Source of the DNA: Anoplopoma fimbria
Taxonomy: Eukaryota > Chordata > Actinopteri > Perciformes > Anoplopomatidae
Direction of reading: 5' to 3'
DNA length: 64,000 nucleotides
Assembly: GCF_027596085.1 (NCBI RefSeq)
Contig: NC_072467.1
Coordinates: 1,648,361 to 1,712,360, forward strand
The position numbers and the translations under genes were made by a program. The notes beneath the pieces were generated by a model that made no database searches, was not told the origin of the DNA, and saw nothing but the letters and a program-made list of their open reading frames with translations. This document shows positions 1 to 14,625 of this stretch, piece by piece (position 1 is the first letter of the stretch; each line of letters opens with the position of its first letter).

Positions 1-2689
1 TGTTGTACAATGTCCAAGGCTACAAAGCGCCAACAGCCCTCTTGTTAAAGATTATTCTTTGGAGTATGGTTCATATCACTGTCGTAATAATATTTATCAT
101 TACGCTCTCCTTGTGCTCTGTATATATGTGGAACATGCTCAGAGGACCAGTGAAGGTCAGCTATGGCGAAGGAAGAAAAATACAGAAAACATCTACAAAC
201 TTAAAAAGGAACCGTTCAATCAGAAACCACTGAGGCTTTCCAGTTTCCAGTTTTTTTTGTTGTTCGAACTTTGTTCAGTACAGTACTGCAGGTGAAAAGC
301 CAAAATGTTAGGGTTTCTGCTGCTCTGATGTTGTTCACTCTGATCCCGGCTCTAGCTGTACTATAAAGTAATTCTCCTCTGAGAGCGAGCTGGTCCCGGG
401 GGCCTGACGGATGCAGGAAGGCCTAGGGCAATGGTCAAAGTGAGGCCAGGGGCACAGGCAGGCCTCTGTCTGCTCTCTGCGCTGGCAGTTCCCAGCCCAG
501 CGGTAATCTCCCTATGATCCAGCCTCAACCACACATGAAACCCAATAGCCTTTCAGCCCGCACCATAAATAAAGACAAACCAAATTCAGCAGACCACCCT
601 GGCTTAGTTTAACATTATTGAGCTACACTGAACAGCAGTCTGAACAGGCCACCACTGGGTGTATTTACACAGCTAAACATAAAGGCTTTAAATACACATG
701 TGAAACGGACACATTTTCAGAGGACCGTTTATTTCTAGTGGTATAATTACATAAAGCAAAAACAACATCGCAGCCTTTCAGTATTTTCAAAATGTAAACA
801 GAAAAATACATCACAATTCCCAATATCACAATACAGTATACATAGAGGTTAGAGGTTGCTCTGCCTCTCTATTAGTCAACAGTAGCATTCCCCAGAGACA
901 ACTCTTCTAATCACATTATAATATATTAGCCCTACACAAGTTGAAATCTGAAGGGGGAATACAATTACAGGCAGCTCCTGAGGCAGTTATGCACAGTAAT
1001 AGGTTGTAAGAGTGTTACAGTCGGCCGAAAGAGACGTGCCCCTTTGGGCTAACCTATTCAGAATTGCTTAAATATTCACAATACGCAGCACACTGCAGTT
1101 AAATGAAGAGAAACTCAGAAATACAGTTTGCCTGAAATGCTTGTTTTCACTTTTTATTTGTGCCTGTCGTCTGTTTCAATTCATGGTTGCAAAGGATGAT
1201 TCACAGGCCATCTACTTCAGGAAACCACAGCGGTAGACAGCTTTTGCCAAGAGGCATGTATCATTTTAACAGATGAGGTGTTGTTCAATGTTTGTTTATT
1301 CAACTCCCCTGTCCGAGCTCGGTATTTCAAATCATCTCAAGAGTAGCGGTTAGAAAAAGACGGGATTAGAACAGGTGAGTTTATATGTGCTCTGACAGTT
1401 AGTGACAATCTGTTACCAGAGCTGTCCGGGTCTGTCAATAGACTGTGCACACAAGCCTGGGATGGAGGAGCTGGGGGGACTAGAGCTTTTGATGACAAAC
1501 TAATGTCAGCTAATATCAGCTCTATAAAGGCTGACTCAGAAATATATTGGTACCCTTTCATTACCATCACTCATTCAGTCTCCATTCTCATCCGGTAAAG
1601 TACAGTACAGCAGGCACTTGTCTAATGAACAAGGGTCTATGGGGAAGGATCACTCCGTACGAGTGTGTTGGAGTCCAGGTCCCACAACAGTGGACTCGTG
1701 GCTCTGCTGATAAGGACTTGGTTGTAATTGCTCAAAAGGGAGGGAACTGCAGCCCCATTAGGTCTGGTCTTAGCACTTGCCAATAAGCCAAACTGCCCCT
1801 CTGAAGCCTCCCATGTAATGAAAACTTCCTCTGAGATGAATTACATGTCTGTCAAGCCACTAATTAATATCACGGACTTGTCTTTTTGGCTTCTCCGTAT
1901 TAACGAACTGAGTAAGAGAGCAAGGTTTGTGGTATATCTGATCACTGGAAAACATAAAGGAAGGAGAAGCAGAGGCAAACTAGCGAGCGCGCTGCTACTG
2001 TGATTCACTGCAGTCATGGTCGGCACTTAGTGCAGCATCTATTTTTCATGTATTTCATAATTAAAACCTGCGAGTTCTGTAAGCCCTCCATGCTCCACGC
2101 AGATCAAAGGTAGTCCTATTAGCAGGGAGTTCATCAGTGGAGCCAGTCTTCCATTTCCAGGCAACAGAGCATGCTTAAAGCACAAATATCCCGTAATTAC
2201 ACACGTGTGTGATAACGGGACAGCCACGGAGCTGGACTATGATTAATAGAACAGAGATCACAGTTTACACCTCCTGTTTCAAAGCTGACACAACAGAGGA
2301 CTTTACACGCGATGGTAACCCATGTGTAGCAGATAAAGAGGTTGATGAAAGACTGAATACATATTTCACACATCGCCTCTTGCGGCGCAGGTGGAGTGTG
2401 ATTCATATTTTGCATTCTCCCTCCCCGCTGCATTCTCTATGTAAATGTAATCGGAGGATAACGCGGGATAAAGCTCTGCAGAGTGGAGACACGAAGCCGA
2501 AGGATGGAGGAGTACAGACCTACCTCACGTGGTGGAATCAACAGACTGAGCTGTGTTACGTTATGTATTTGTCACACTGACTCTTTGGTTACTTGATACC
2601 ACAGGGTGCCCAGTCTGGATGTTCAGACTGTGAGAGTCTAGTAAGCTATTAAGCTCTGTCCTTTATTTTGAAAAAAAATATGTATCCAC
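1..2689. other. Unique non-coding sequence, no gene seen
   Basis: No open frame here exceeds about 120 codons, and none has a recognisable domain or a convincing pair of splice sites. The base composition is mixed, with AT-rich blocks around 700-1010 and a somewhat GC-richer part at 380-500. There is no long simple repeat and no mobile-element end that I recognise. The stretch reads as intergenic or intronic DNA. Parts could be conserved regulatory sequence, which cannot be judged from one genome. Confidence 0.7.
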
Positions 2690-2826
2690 ATATCTATAAG
2701 TGTTTCTCAACCTGATGACTTGTGGCCCCTTAAAAAAAAGTCTGCATGCAACCCCACATCACTGGGTGCATTTGTATAGCTCTCATGACCTGTTCAACCA
2801 AAGAGAAAAAATAAATAATTCATGAA

Positions 2827-2838
2827 ATAATTAAATAA
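2827..2838. repeat. Left copy of 12-bp target-site duplication
   Basis: ATAATTAAATAA, identical to 3140-3151, directly flanks the retroposon. It marks the original AT-rich insertion site inside the older hAT-like element. Confidence 0.8.
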
Positions 2839-3139
2839 GAGGAGCCCGGGTTCAATTCCCGGGCTAGACAACCTTCTGTGTGGAGTTTGCATGTTCTCCC
2901 CGTGTCAGCGTGGGTTCTCTCCGGGTTCTCCGGCTTCCTCCCACAGTCCAAAGACATGCAGCTTAGGTTCATTGAAGACTCTAAATTGCCCGTAGGTGTG
3001 AATGTGAGTGTGAATGGTTGTCTGCCCTGTGATAGGCTGGTGAACCCTGGTGAACCCTGCCTTCGCCCATTGACAGCTGGGATCGGCTCCAGCACCCCCG
3101 CGACCCTTAACTGGATAAGCGGTTATGGAAGATGGATGG
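2839..3139 (+). mobile_element. Retroposon with GATG-type tail (RTE/Rex3-like LINE end or SINE), nested in the hAT-like element
   Basis: This 301-bp unit is flanked by a perfect 12-bp direct repeat, ATAATTAAATAA, at 2827-2838 and 3140-3151, a clear target-site duplication. It starts with a T-arm/B-box-like hairpin (AGCCCGGG at 2843-2850, loop TTCAATT, CCCGGGCT at 2858-2865), as in tRNA-derived SINE heads. The body (TTTGCATGTTCTCC, then GGCTTCCTCCCACAGTCC) is a sequence I recognise as widespread in fish genomes. It ends in a short GATGGATGGA tail, typical of RTE-clade elements such as Rex3. No reverse transcriptase is encoded, so the copy is either 5'-truncated or non-autonomous. The exact family is uncertain. 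The insertion itself is well supported. Confidence 0.75.
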
Positions 3140-3151
3140 ATAATTAAATAA
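3140..3151. repeat. Right copy of 12-bp target-site duplication
   Basis: ATAATTAAATAA follows the GATGGATGG tail directly and is identical to 2827-2838. The first base of this copy could also be counted as the last base of the tail. Confidence 0.8.
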
Positions 3152-3333
3152 AATTAATGTCGCAAGAAAATAATTTAATGTTTGAAAAATGTAACATCAT
3201 TTTGTGAAGCAAAAACATGGTTTTATACTTTCCTGTCCTTTGAATAAACTGGAAACCCCTCAGATTTGTCTTGCAACCATCTGCGGAGGTCCTAACCCCC
3301 AGGTTCGAAACCACTGATATGTCTTATTTATAT

Positions 3334-3386
3334 GATAGTCAGTTGTAGTACATCTACCAAGGGTAGATGTACTACAACTGACTATC
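3334..3386. repeat. Perfect 25-bp inverted repeat with 3-nt loop
   Basis: Positions 3334-3358 are exactly the reverse complement of 3362-3386, separated only by AAG at 3359-3361. The whole is a near-continuous 53-bp hairpin or cruciform. The right arm also carries one of three identical 18-bp direct repeats, so arm and repeat seem to have arisen together, as expected from fold-back template switching during replication. It is too short and perfect to be an ordinary transposon end pair. No promoter or microRNA feature is visible. Confidence 0.9.
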
Positions 3387-3421
3387 AAGGGTAGATGTAC
3401 TACCAAGGGTAGATGTACTAC
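3358..3421. repeat. Three perfect copies of an 18-bp repeat
   Basis: The unit CAAGGGTAGATGTACTAC is found at 3358-3375, 3386-3403 and 3404-3421. The last two are in tandem. The first is separated by 10 bp (AACTGACTAT) that belong to the hairpin arm. The perfect identity suggests recent origin. Confidence 0.9.
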
Positions 3422-3708
3422 AGTAGAGGAAGCATTAAGTTAAAGTAGCATACCAGATTGTAAAAACTAAATTTCATATTTTTTTTTACATTAAGTTGTA
3501 AAGTAGTTAGTAAAAGTATAACTTATATTATAATGCAAGACATTCTAAGTGATCTTAAATACCGTTAGGTGCCGTCATTTCATGAACTGTAGCAGAGTAG
3601 AAGTATAAAGTAGCATAAAATTGAAATATTCTAGTCGAGTACCCCCAGAATGGTTCTTAATTACAGTACTTGAGTAGATACACTTATTTTCTTTCCAACC
3701 CTTTACCA
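3422..3708 (-). mobile_element. Relic of teleost CAGTGGTGG-ended non-autonomous element, reverse orientation
   Basis: Read on the minus strand, the right part (about 3708 down to 3580) follows a very common teleost repeat: a TTACTTTCC-type terminus, then ACTCAAGTACTGTA-like sequence, then the AGTATTTC / TTTTATGCTACTTTATACTTCTACT core. It is diverged and its far end cannot be placed. It may start inside the hairpin region just to the left. The termini suggest a hAT-type element, but the superfamily is from memory. It has no coding capacity. A second copy lies at about 60916-61140. Confidence 0.6.
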
Positions 3709-6220
<2,512 letters not shown>

Positions 6221-6642
6221 TTAAAGGAGGTGTATTTAACATTCTGACCATTAATATAGCAGCAAACAACTACGTGCTATGTAAAGTTATCCTGGAGTAA
6301 TGTCTACCTGAACAAAGAATGACTCTCTCCCTCTGTGTTAGTTGTTATCTGAGCTCTGTTGACATAGCTGGGCTAGCCGTGTGTGCTTTTAGTGCTACAT
6401 TTCGTGAATGTGAGCGCGCCCCACTGGTTAGCTAAAGGCCAGCGCTCTAGAAAAGCTCTCATACTGCTGTAACTGCGTCGTCGTGAAACCATAGCATCCA
6501 GCCTCAGATAAACACAGTTAGCTCTATCTGCACTTTCGCCGTAGCTTGCACAGTTAGCACCGTTAGCTGTGGGGCGCCGCCCATGTTGAGAGCCATTGAG
6601 AGGCAACCGAAAAGCTCCAAAACTCTGATCTTGCACCTTTAA
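6221..6642. mobile_element. TTAA-flanked non-autonomous DNA transposon
   Basis: The unit starts with TTAAAGGAGGTG at 6221 and ends with TTGCACCTTTAA at 6642, so both ends are TTAA, the target duplication of piggyBac and Kolobok superfamilies. The inverted ends share TTAAAGG followed by a TG step offset by 3 bp. Inside is a CpG-richer core (about 6400-6600) with TTAGCACCGTTAGC and GGGGCGCCGCCC that differs from the surrounding AT-rich DNA. I recognise the right half (GAGAGCCATTGAGAGGCAAC and neighbours) as a sequence repeated in fish genomes. There is no transposase. The superfamily is uncertain. Confidence 0.6.
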
Positions 6643-6664
6643 GAAACACCCCCTCTTTTCATGA

Positions 6665-6690
6665 ATATATATATATATATATATATATAT
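6665..6690. repeat. (AT)13 microsatellite
   Basis: Uninterrupted AT/TA dinucleotides of 26 bp just downstream of the TTAA-flanked element. Confidence 0.95.
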
Positions 6691-9294
<2,604 letters not shown>

Positions 9295-11080
9295 CCTGCA
9301 TGGCTACACAATCCACAGACAGCACATTTAAAAGATGTCAGCCCCTAACTAGAGAAAAGTCAGTGAGGTGAACCCACTAACCCCACGTCTTCACCACGTC
9401 TAGCCAGACTGCTCTGGAAACCCCGGTTAAAAATGCATTCGGTGTAGCTGATGCAGCGGGCAGACCATGCAAGAGCATGGCAGACGAGCTAGTGGGCTCA
9501 CATGTGCTGCTCCCAACCCGGGTTACTGAAATGCCACCACTGTCTGTATGCCTCATCACCGCTGCTTCCCTTGCACTTACATAATTTACACAAGCAAAGG
9601 GAGGGGAGGAGAGCAAGGGGGGTGTGGAGGGTTGAGTCGGTGGAGGAGGCTGAGCTACGGGGAGCTCACGTCCAATTGCGTTTGGCCATGTGGAGAGACA
9701 AACAAGGCAGTACGAGTGGAGCTCATGCCACAGCGGGCTTTGATGACTACACGCTGAGACGCCCCTACGACATGCTGATAGACAGCAGAAAGACCCCACC
9801 CCTCCTTTTGCATTTACGAAGCCAAGCGGAATATAGACGCAACAGGAACAAGGCAGAGAGTCTGAGCACATTAGAGGTGCACTGATCCAAGACCATGGCA
9901 TGGTTATTTATTAATCAGCTGAGCTTAGCTAACTGCCTGCTTAGATGAACAGCACAAGCTTGTGGTACATTGCAGCATCAGCCCCAAGACAGCAAAACTG
10001 TTGACAGAATGCAACTTAAAATACATGACGTGTTAACTTCATGAAAAGCTGTTTGCTGGTGCACTTTTGTAATTCCTTATATTTTCATGTAGCACGTATC
10101 ACTTTTCCATTGATGATCACAGAGAGTGTGAAAATGCAGTAGTACAATCTAAAAATGGGAAACAAACAACCTAAAGCTTAGCATTGTAGATCCATTTGTG
10201 CTTATTTGGCTGCAATACAAAACAATACTGTGTGATCCAAAGTAAATACTGTCAGAGTGTGCAGCAAACAAAGAATGTTTGCCCATTTGCCATTATTCAT
10301 CTCCCAGGGTGAAGTCAGTGATGAGTAACAGCATGGCGATGTTGTCAGTAAATGCACTCTAACATACACAAAATCACCCCTTTCATGTTGTACTTTTAGA
10401 GTTCACTGGCACCACAACACCGTGCGCTGACAACGTTTTTGTTTTTTGACAATTTCAACACCTCACAGTTGGGGTGTCAGCACATTGAAATAGTGTTGAG
10501 AAACATAGCCTTTTAACTGAGGAGAAAATCCCTTGGAGGAAAAAAAAGAGACAAGAAAAACAGAATGGGATGCAATTCTCCAGAGTGTATCCCCCTTATG
10601 TCTCTTGCACAGTTTTTTTTTTTTGGCAGGCCGGGTAATACACAGGAAAGCACTGGCACACAACACTCCCTCTACCTGAACACAAAGGGGAACATCTCAG
10701 CCCGGAGTTTGGGCTTTAGAGACTAATAGGAGGCTTGCACATCACCAAAGGGAAAATGAATGTTAGGCCCTCCATTGGCTTGTACTGTTGATGCAAGATT
10801 TACAGACTGAAGTGTTTTTTGATAAGATCTTCATTAATACAGGAGCCTTTTAAGGAGGTGCCATGATGGGGTGATGGAGTCTTTGGAAAACATTTGGGGA
10901 ACAAGCAGTGAACAGGAGAGGTAGAGAGTAGATGTGGTCATTACTAAACACTTCCTTTCATCATTTCCGAGACTACCTCACACACTCACATTCTCCCAGA
11001 GTTCTGCGGCACTGAGCTGAGAGAGCCTAAGCCTCTTGGACAGTTCATTTAGGATAATGCAATGATGAGAAATGGGGAGG
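9295..11080. other. Unique non-coding sequence
   Basis: A 174-codon minus-strand frame (9377-9901) overlaps a 127-codon plus-strand frame. Neither shows a domain, and the Pro/Ser-rich part is simply the complement of a G-rich stretch at 9598-9660. I see no gene, RNA or element end. Confidence 0.6.
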
Positions 11081-11162
11081 GGAGAGTTGTGCCTATGTGT
11101 GTGTGTGTGTGTGTGTGTGTGGGAGAGTTGTGCCTGTGTGTGTGTGTGTGTGTGTGTGTGTG
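11081..11162. repeat. Tandem duplication of a 41-bp unit containing (TG)n
   Basis: GGAGAGTTGTGCCT followed by a TG tract occurs at 11081-11121 and again at 11122-11162. The period is exactly 41 bp, with one base difference (CCTATG versus CCTGTG). A microsatellite and its 5' flank were duplicated as a block, rather than the TG tract only growing. Confidence 0.9.
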
Positions 11163-11887
11163 CGGCAAATCATGTCTGATATGTGTATCTTTTCAAAATG
11201 TCTCCTCCGTCTCAAACGCATTTCAAACAAGATGCAAAACACGTCAGCAAAGACAAGAATGATTATTTTCATAACCTGCTGAATATAAAAAGGCAATCAA
11301 AGTGCAGACATATAATTATTTTATGAATTCAAACAACAACAAAAAAAGGATATTTCGAGAATTTTTCACATAAAAAAGACGGAACAGAAATTATCTAGGG
11401 GCTTTTTTTCCTCCCTTTCTTCAGACTTCAGAAAAGAGAAATTTATTTCTGCCTTCATCTCTAAATTGGATGCAATTTATTGCCTCTCTAAAGCTCATTT
11501 TTCACTGGCTTGCAGGATCCATGAGCCATGGCAGGCAATGCGAATCTGCCCGCCTCCCCTGGCCTCGGGTGCTAATATGTGGAAACTGGCCTGGGGATAT
11601 GGAGCCCAACCAATGGAAGAGGAGGCAGAGGGACAGAGGAGAGAATCAATCCCTAATCGCTGAGGAGTAGGGTGTAGGAGGGGTGAAGAGGAAGTTAAAA
11701 AAAATAAAAATAGGGAGAGAACTAAGACAGAAAGCAGTGTGTTTACCAGCAGACATTTGGGTGCTGTCAGCTGACTGCAAGAGCTCTGGGATGTCTGAGA
11801 GAGAAAAGGGAGTTATATAACCAGGCTGTTAAAGCAAGGGGGAGAGAGTGAGACAGACAGACTGAGACAGAGAACGAGAGAGGAACC
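11163..11887. other. Unique non-coding sequence
   Basis: AT-rich at first, then purine-rich from about 11620 with GAGACAGACAGAC-type simple sequence at 11845-11885 leading into the G tract. No gene is visible. Confidence 0.6.
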
Positions 11888-11904
11888 GGGGGGGGGGGGG
11901 GGGG
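11888..11904. repeat. G17 homopolymer
   Basis: Seventeen consecutive G after a GA-rich stretch. It can form a G-quadruplex on the plus strand, and its length is also error-prone in sequencing. Confidence 0.9.
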
Positions 11905-14319
11905 AATTTTTTAAATGCCATTTAAAGTGACAGGGACAACATTATCAAAGCAAAAACAAACATGGTACAGGGTGCTGCCTGCACAGACACCAGACAGAGG
12001 CAGGTGAGTGTCCAATGAGCACAGATCTCTGGCGAGTAGTTAAAAATGCAAGAGCCACACAGAAGTGAGCACAGGTCAGAGGTCATTACATCCATCATGT
12101 ATGCATTATCTTAGCGCAGGGTCTCATGTAAGCAAGGCTTGCATGCCCCGGGAGCCACATGGTTGCCTGGTTACCTCTGTGCTTTTTGGGCCTCGTCCAG
12201 CTCTACAGAAAGGAATCTGAGATAGTCCGGGCCGCACCACAAGCCAATGCCCACTAGGGCCACTAATAGCCTCTAAAAGTCCACTCAACCCTGCAGTGCC
12301 CACCCATCGACTACCATTAGCTTTGCACTTGAGGTGGACTCCATCAGTTTGGTATGTGGCCTACTGTAGCATAATAAATAATCGAATAGTCCCGGATGCA
12401 AAAATAAGAGCTTTATGTGAGAAATCTGTTCAGTTGGACACCCCACATGCTGTGCAGCCACACATGAACATTAAGCACAGTTAGCTCAAGGTAGATTCTG
12501 TCCTGTGACCTTGCTGTTACACTTCCGCAGAGCAATGAATAACTATCGCATTTCTTTGGCTGACAGCTGACACCGAGAGGCCCAGGTGATATACGAGACA
12601 TGACAAGTGATTCTAATTAAATGTAGAGCTTGTGGATGTAAAGTGGCAGGAAGGGAACAAATCCTGTCCAGGCAGCGAGCGGCAGAGCGGCATGCCTTGC
12701 TCCGAACGAGATGAGCCGAGGCTGTCAGGGCTGCCTCAGCTGTCCTGTAAACCTGGGCCCAGCTCCCCAGGGGGACTGACAGGTTTCAGCTGGAGGGGAG
12801 AAGGCACACCGCAAGCCTCCTACCCCTCCACAACAACAAACACATGACACACAAGCAGGCAGCTCTGATGCAAAGCAAAAGCCGGGCGGACCATGTGCAT
12901 TTGTCACATAACCGTGTACTAACAAGGTACAAAGCATGGTCGTCTGTATTCTGAGCCTAGATGAAGACTGTCATCTAGGATCCGGTGTGATTCGGTGACT
13001 AAATAAAAAAAGCATGCTACAATCACAAAGAATCAATAGATACAGGAAGCAAGACACCTCTGTTGATGCTGCATCCCCCTTGTATTTTCACCATGACTGT
13101 ATTCATCCAGCTCAGGTTGAGAACAAAGAACTAGACATGGTGAGAGTTTCTTTTTTTTCACAGACGGCACATTTGTTCTTTTCAGGACACGACCGAGGAC
13201 CCAATGGTACTCAAGGCAAACACGAGTGTGTCAGTATGTGACACAGGACTGCACTTTACAGAGGACACTCAGAGGGCCGTCAGCTTCCCAATCAGACCCC
13301 CGGAGACAACCCCTCACCAAATCAGTTAACCTTTGACCTATCTGGAACAACTTGGGGCCCGAGAGTCGCGGTCAGTCCGCTGAAAGACAATGTGCATCAT
13401 GCTCCGTTCAAATGACAGGAGCAGTCATGTTGGTTGGCGTCTGTCCACTCCGGAAATCTATCATGAGCTCATCTAATGTCGGCCAAGAAATATTTCTTTG
13501 ATAATACACAGTCATGGCTCAGTGCTTCCTGTTCTCTCCAGCAAAGGAGTGCCTGACTTCATATATCTCGCTTCCAACCTTTCGACATTTTTCCACAATG
13601 GCAGTTTTATATAATGTCTTCAGCATGACGCTAAACATGATTTAAGCACATTTTGCTTTCAAAAATGTGCATGTTGTAGTTGTTTGTTGCTAAAAAATGT
13701 GTTTTTCCCATTTCAGTGTTCCAGAAATATACCTATTAAGCCTGGGAGTCTCTCCTGAAGGTTTTTCAATGTGATGATTGTCATTCACTGAAATTTGGCC
13801 AACAGACAGATTCTAAAACTATATCTGCATGAACGACGCTGGAACATATTTAATAAAGCTTTCAATTTGAATTATCATACTCATCAGTCATCAATAATTA
13901 AAAGTGCTATCCGTAGAATTTATTCCTATTATAACCTTGTTTTCCTGAAAAATTTAACATTAACATTCATTTTTAGGTCTGGAAACAAACCCTAAGAGTG
14001 GAATTATTAATGCAAATATAAAATAAAAACCTGATTGAAGATTTCAAAAACTACTAAAACAAGCAGTCCCTAACTTCTCTAGTCAATTCATCAATTCATA
14101 TTCTAATTTCGTGAACATTTGAAGCATATACAGTATGCATACATTTTAACATGTCATAGCAGGAAATATACAGAAGCAATTAATAACCATAAAAAAGTTA
14201 TATTGAGTTCTATTTTTAACCCCACTGTTAACAGTTTTCATTTTACACTTCAGTGTTTGTACAGGTCAAACAAATAAGATATAGTTAAATTGTGAATCAT
14301 AGAGCTGCTGTTTTCTTAA
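11905..14319. other. Unique non-coding sequence
   Basis: Mixed composition: a GC-richer part at about 12640-12900, then strongly AT-rich from 13600 on. No frame longer than 75 codons, no splice-bounded exon I trust, no RNA gene and no element ends. Confidence 0.6.
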
Positions 14320-14625
14320 CATTTGTAAAGGTGATATATACGAGATTTAGAGCATTTCTATTGCCTCTCGTCGGCTCACAACATTGTGACGGCTGAGCCG
14401 CCGGCTTGCAGCTAACAGCGCTAACAATGCAAAGAACGGCAAAGGTGCTGGCAGAGCAACAATTTCCCCGAGGAGGAACTAGAGGAACTAGAGGGAGGCG
14501 CCGTATCGGGGCAGAGCAATGCTGCGGCTCCGAGCGAACCAGCAAATGATTATAGTTCCCACATTTTTTCTTTAAAGTAACGCAATTGTCATTAAAATGG
14601 AGTGCTTCCTGGCAGCTCAAATCAC
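14320..14625. repeat. Possible dispersed-repeat relic with CpG-richer core
   Basis: A block with many CpG and GCTAACAGCGCTAAC (14411-14425) sits sharply within AT-rich flanks. It begins near TAAAGGTGATATATACG at 14323, which resembles the TAAAGGTG ends of fish DNA transposons. GAGGAACTA is directly duplicated near 14473-14490. No clean inverted ends or target duplication could be defined. The call rests on composition and motif resemblance only. Confidence 0.3.

Larger units (their letters stand above)
2698..3316. mobile_element. hAT-like non-autonomous DNA transposon, interrupted by a retroposon
   Basis: The two ends form imperfect terminal inverted repeats. The left end reads AAGTGTTTCTCAACCTG. 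The reverse complement of the right end reads CAGTGGTTTCGAACCTG. The 8 bp outside each end, ATATCTAT at 2690-2697 and ATATGTCT at 3317-3324, match at 6 of 8 positions, as expected for an old 8-bp target-site duplication of the hAT superfamily. The inner sequence is AT-rich, about 320 bp once the nested insert is removed, and codes for nothing. It would have been moved by a transposase made elsewhere. The superfamily call rests on the CAGTG-type terminus and the 8-bp duplication, not on a database match. Confidence 0.6.

Noticed and set aside
2843..2865. tRNA gene
   Set aside because: Only a T-arm-like hairpin. The rest of a tRNA is missing and the element boundary is directly upstream.
3358..3421. 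Short spaced repeats as a CRISPR array
   Set aside because: Three 18-bp units, two without any spacer, in a vertebrate sequence with no cas genes.
9377..9901. 174-codon minus-strand frame
   Set aside because: The Pro/Ser-rich part is the complement of a G-rich stretch. Overlapping plus-strand frame of 127 codons. No domain or splice context.
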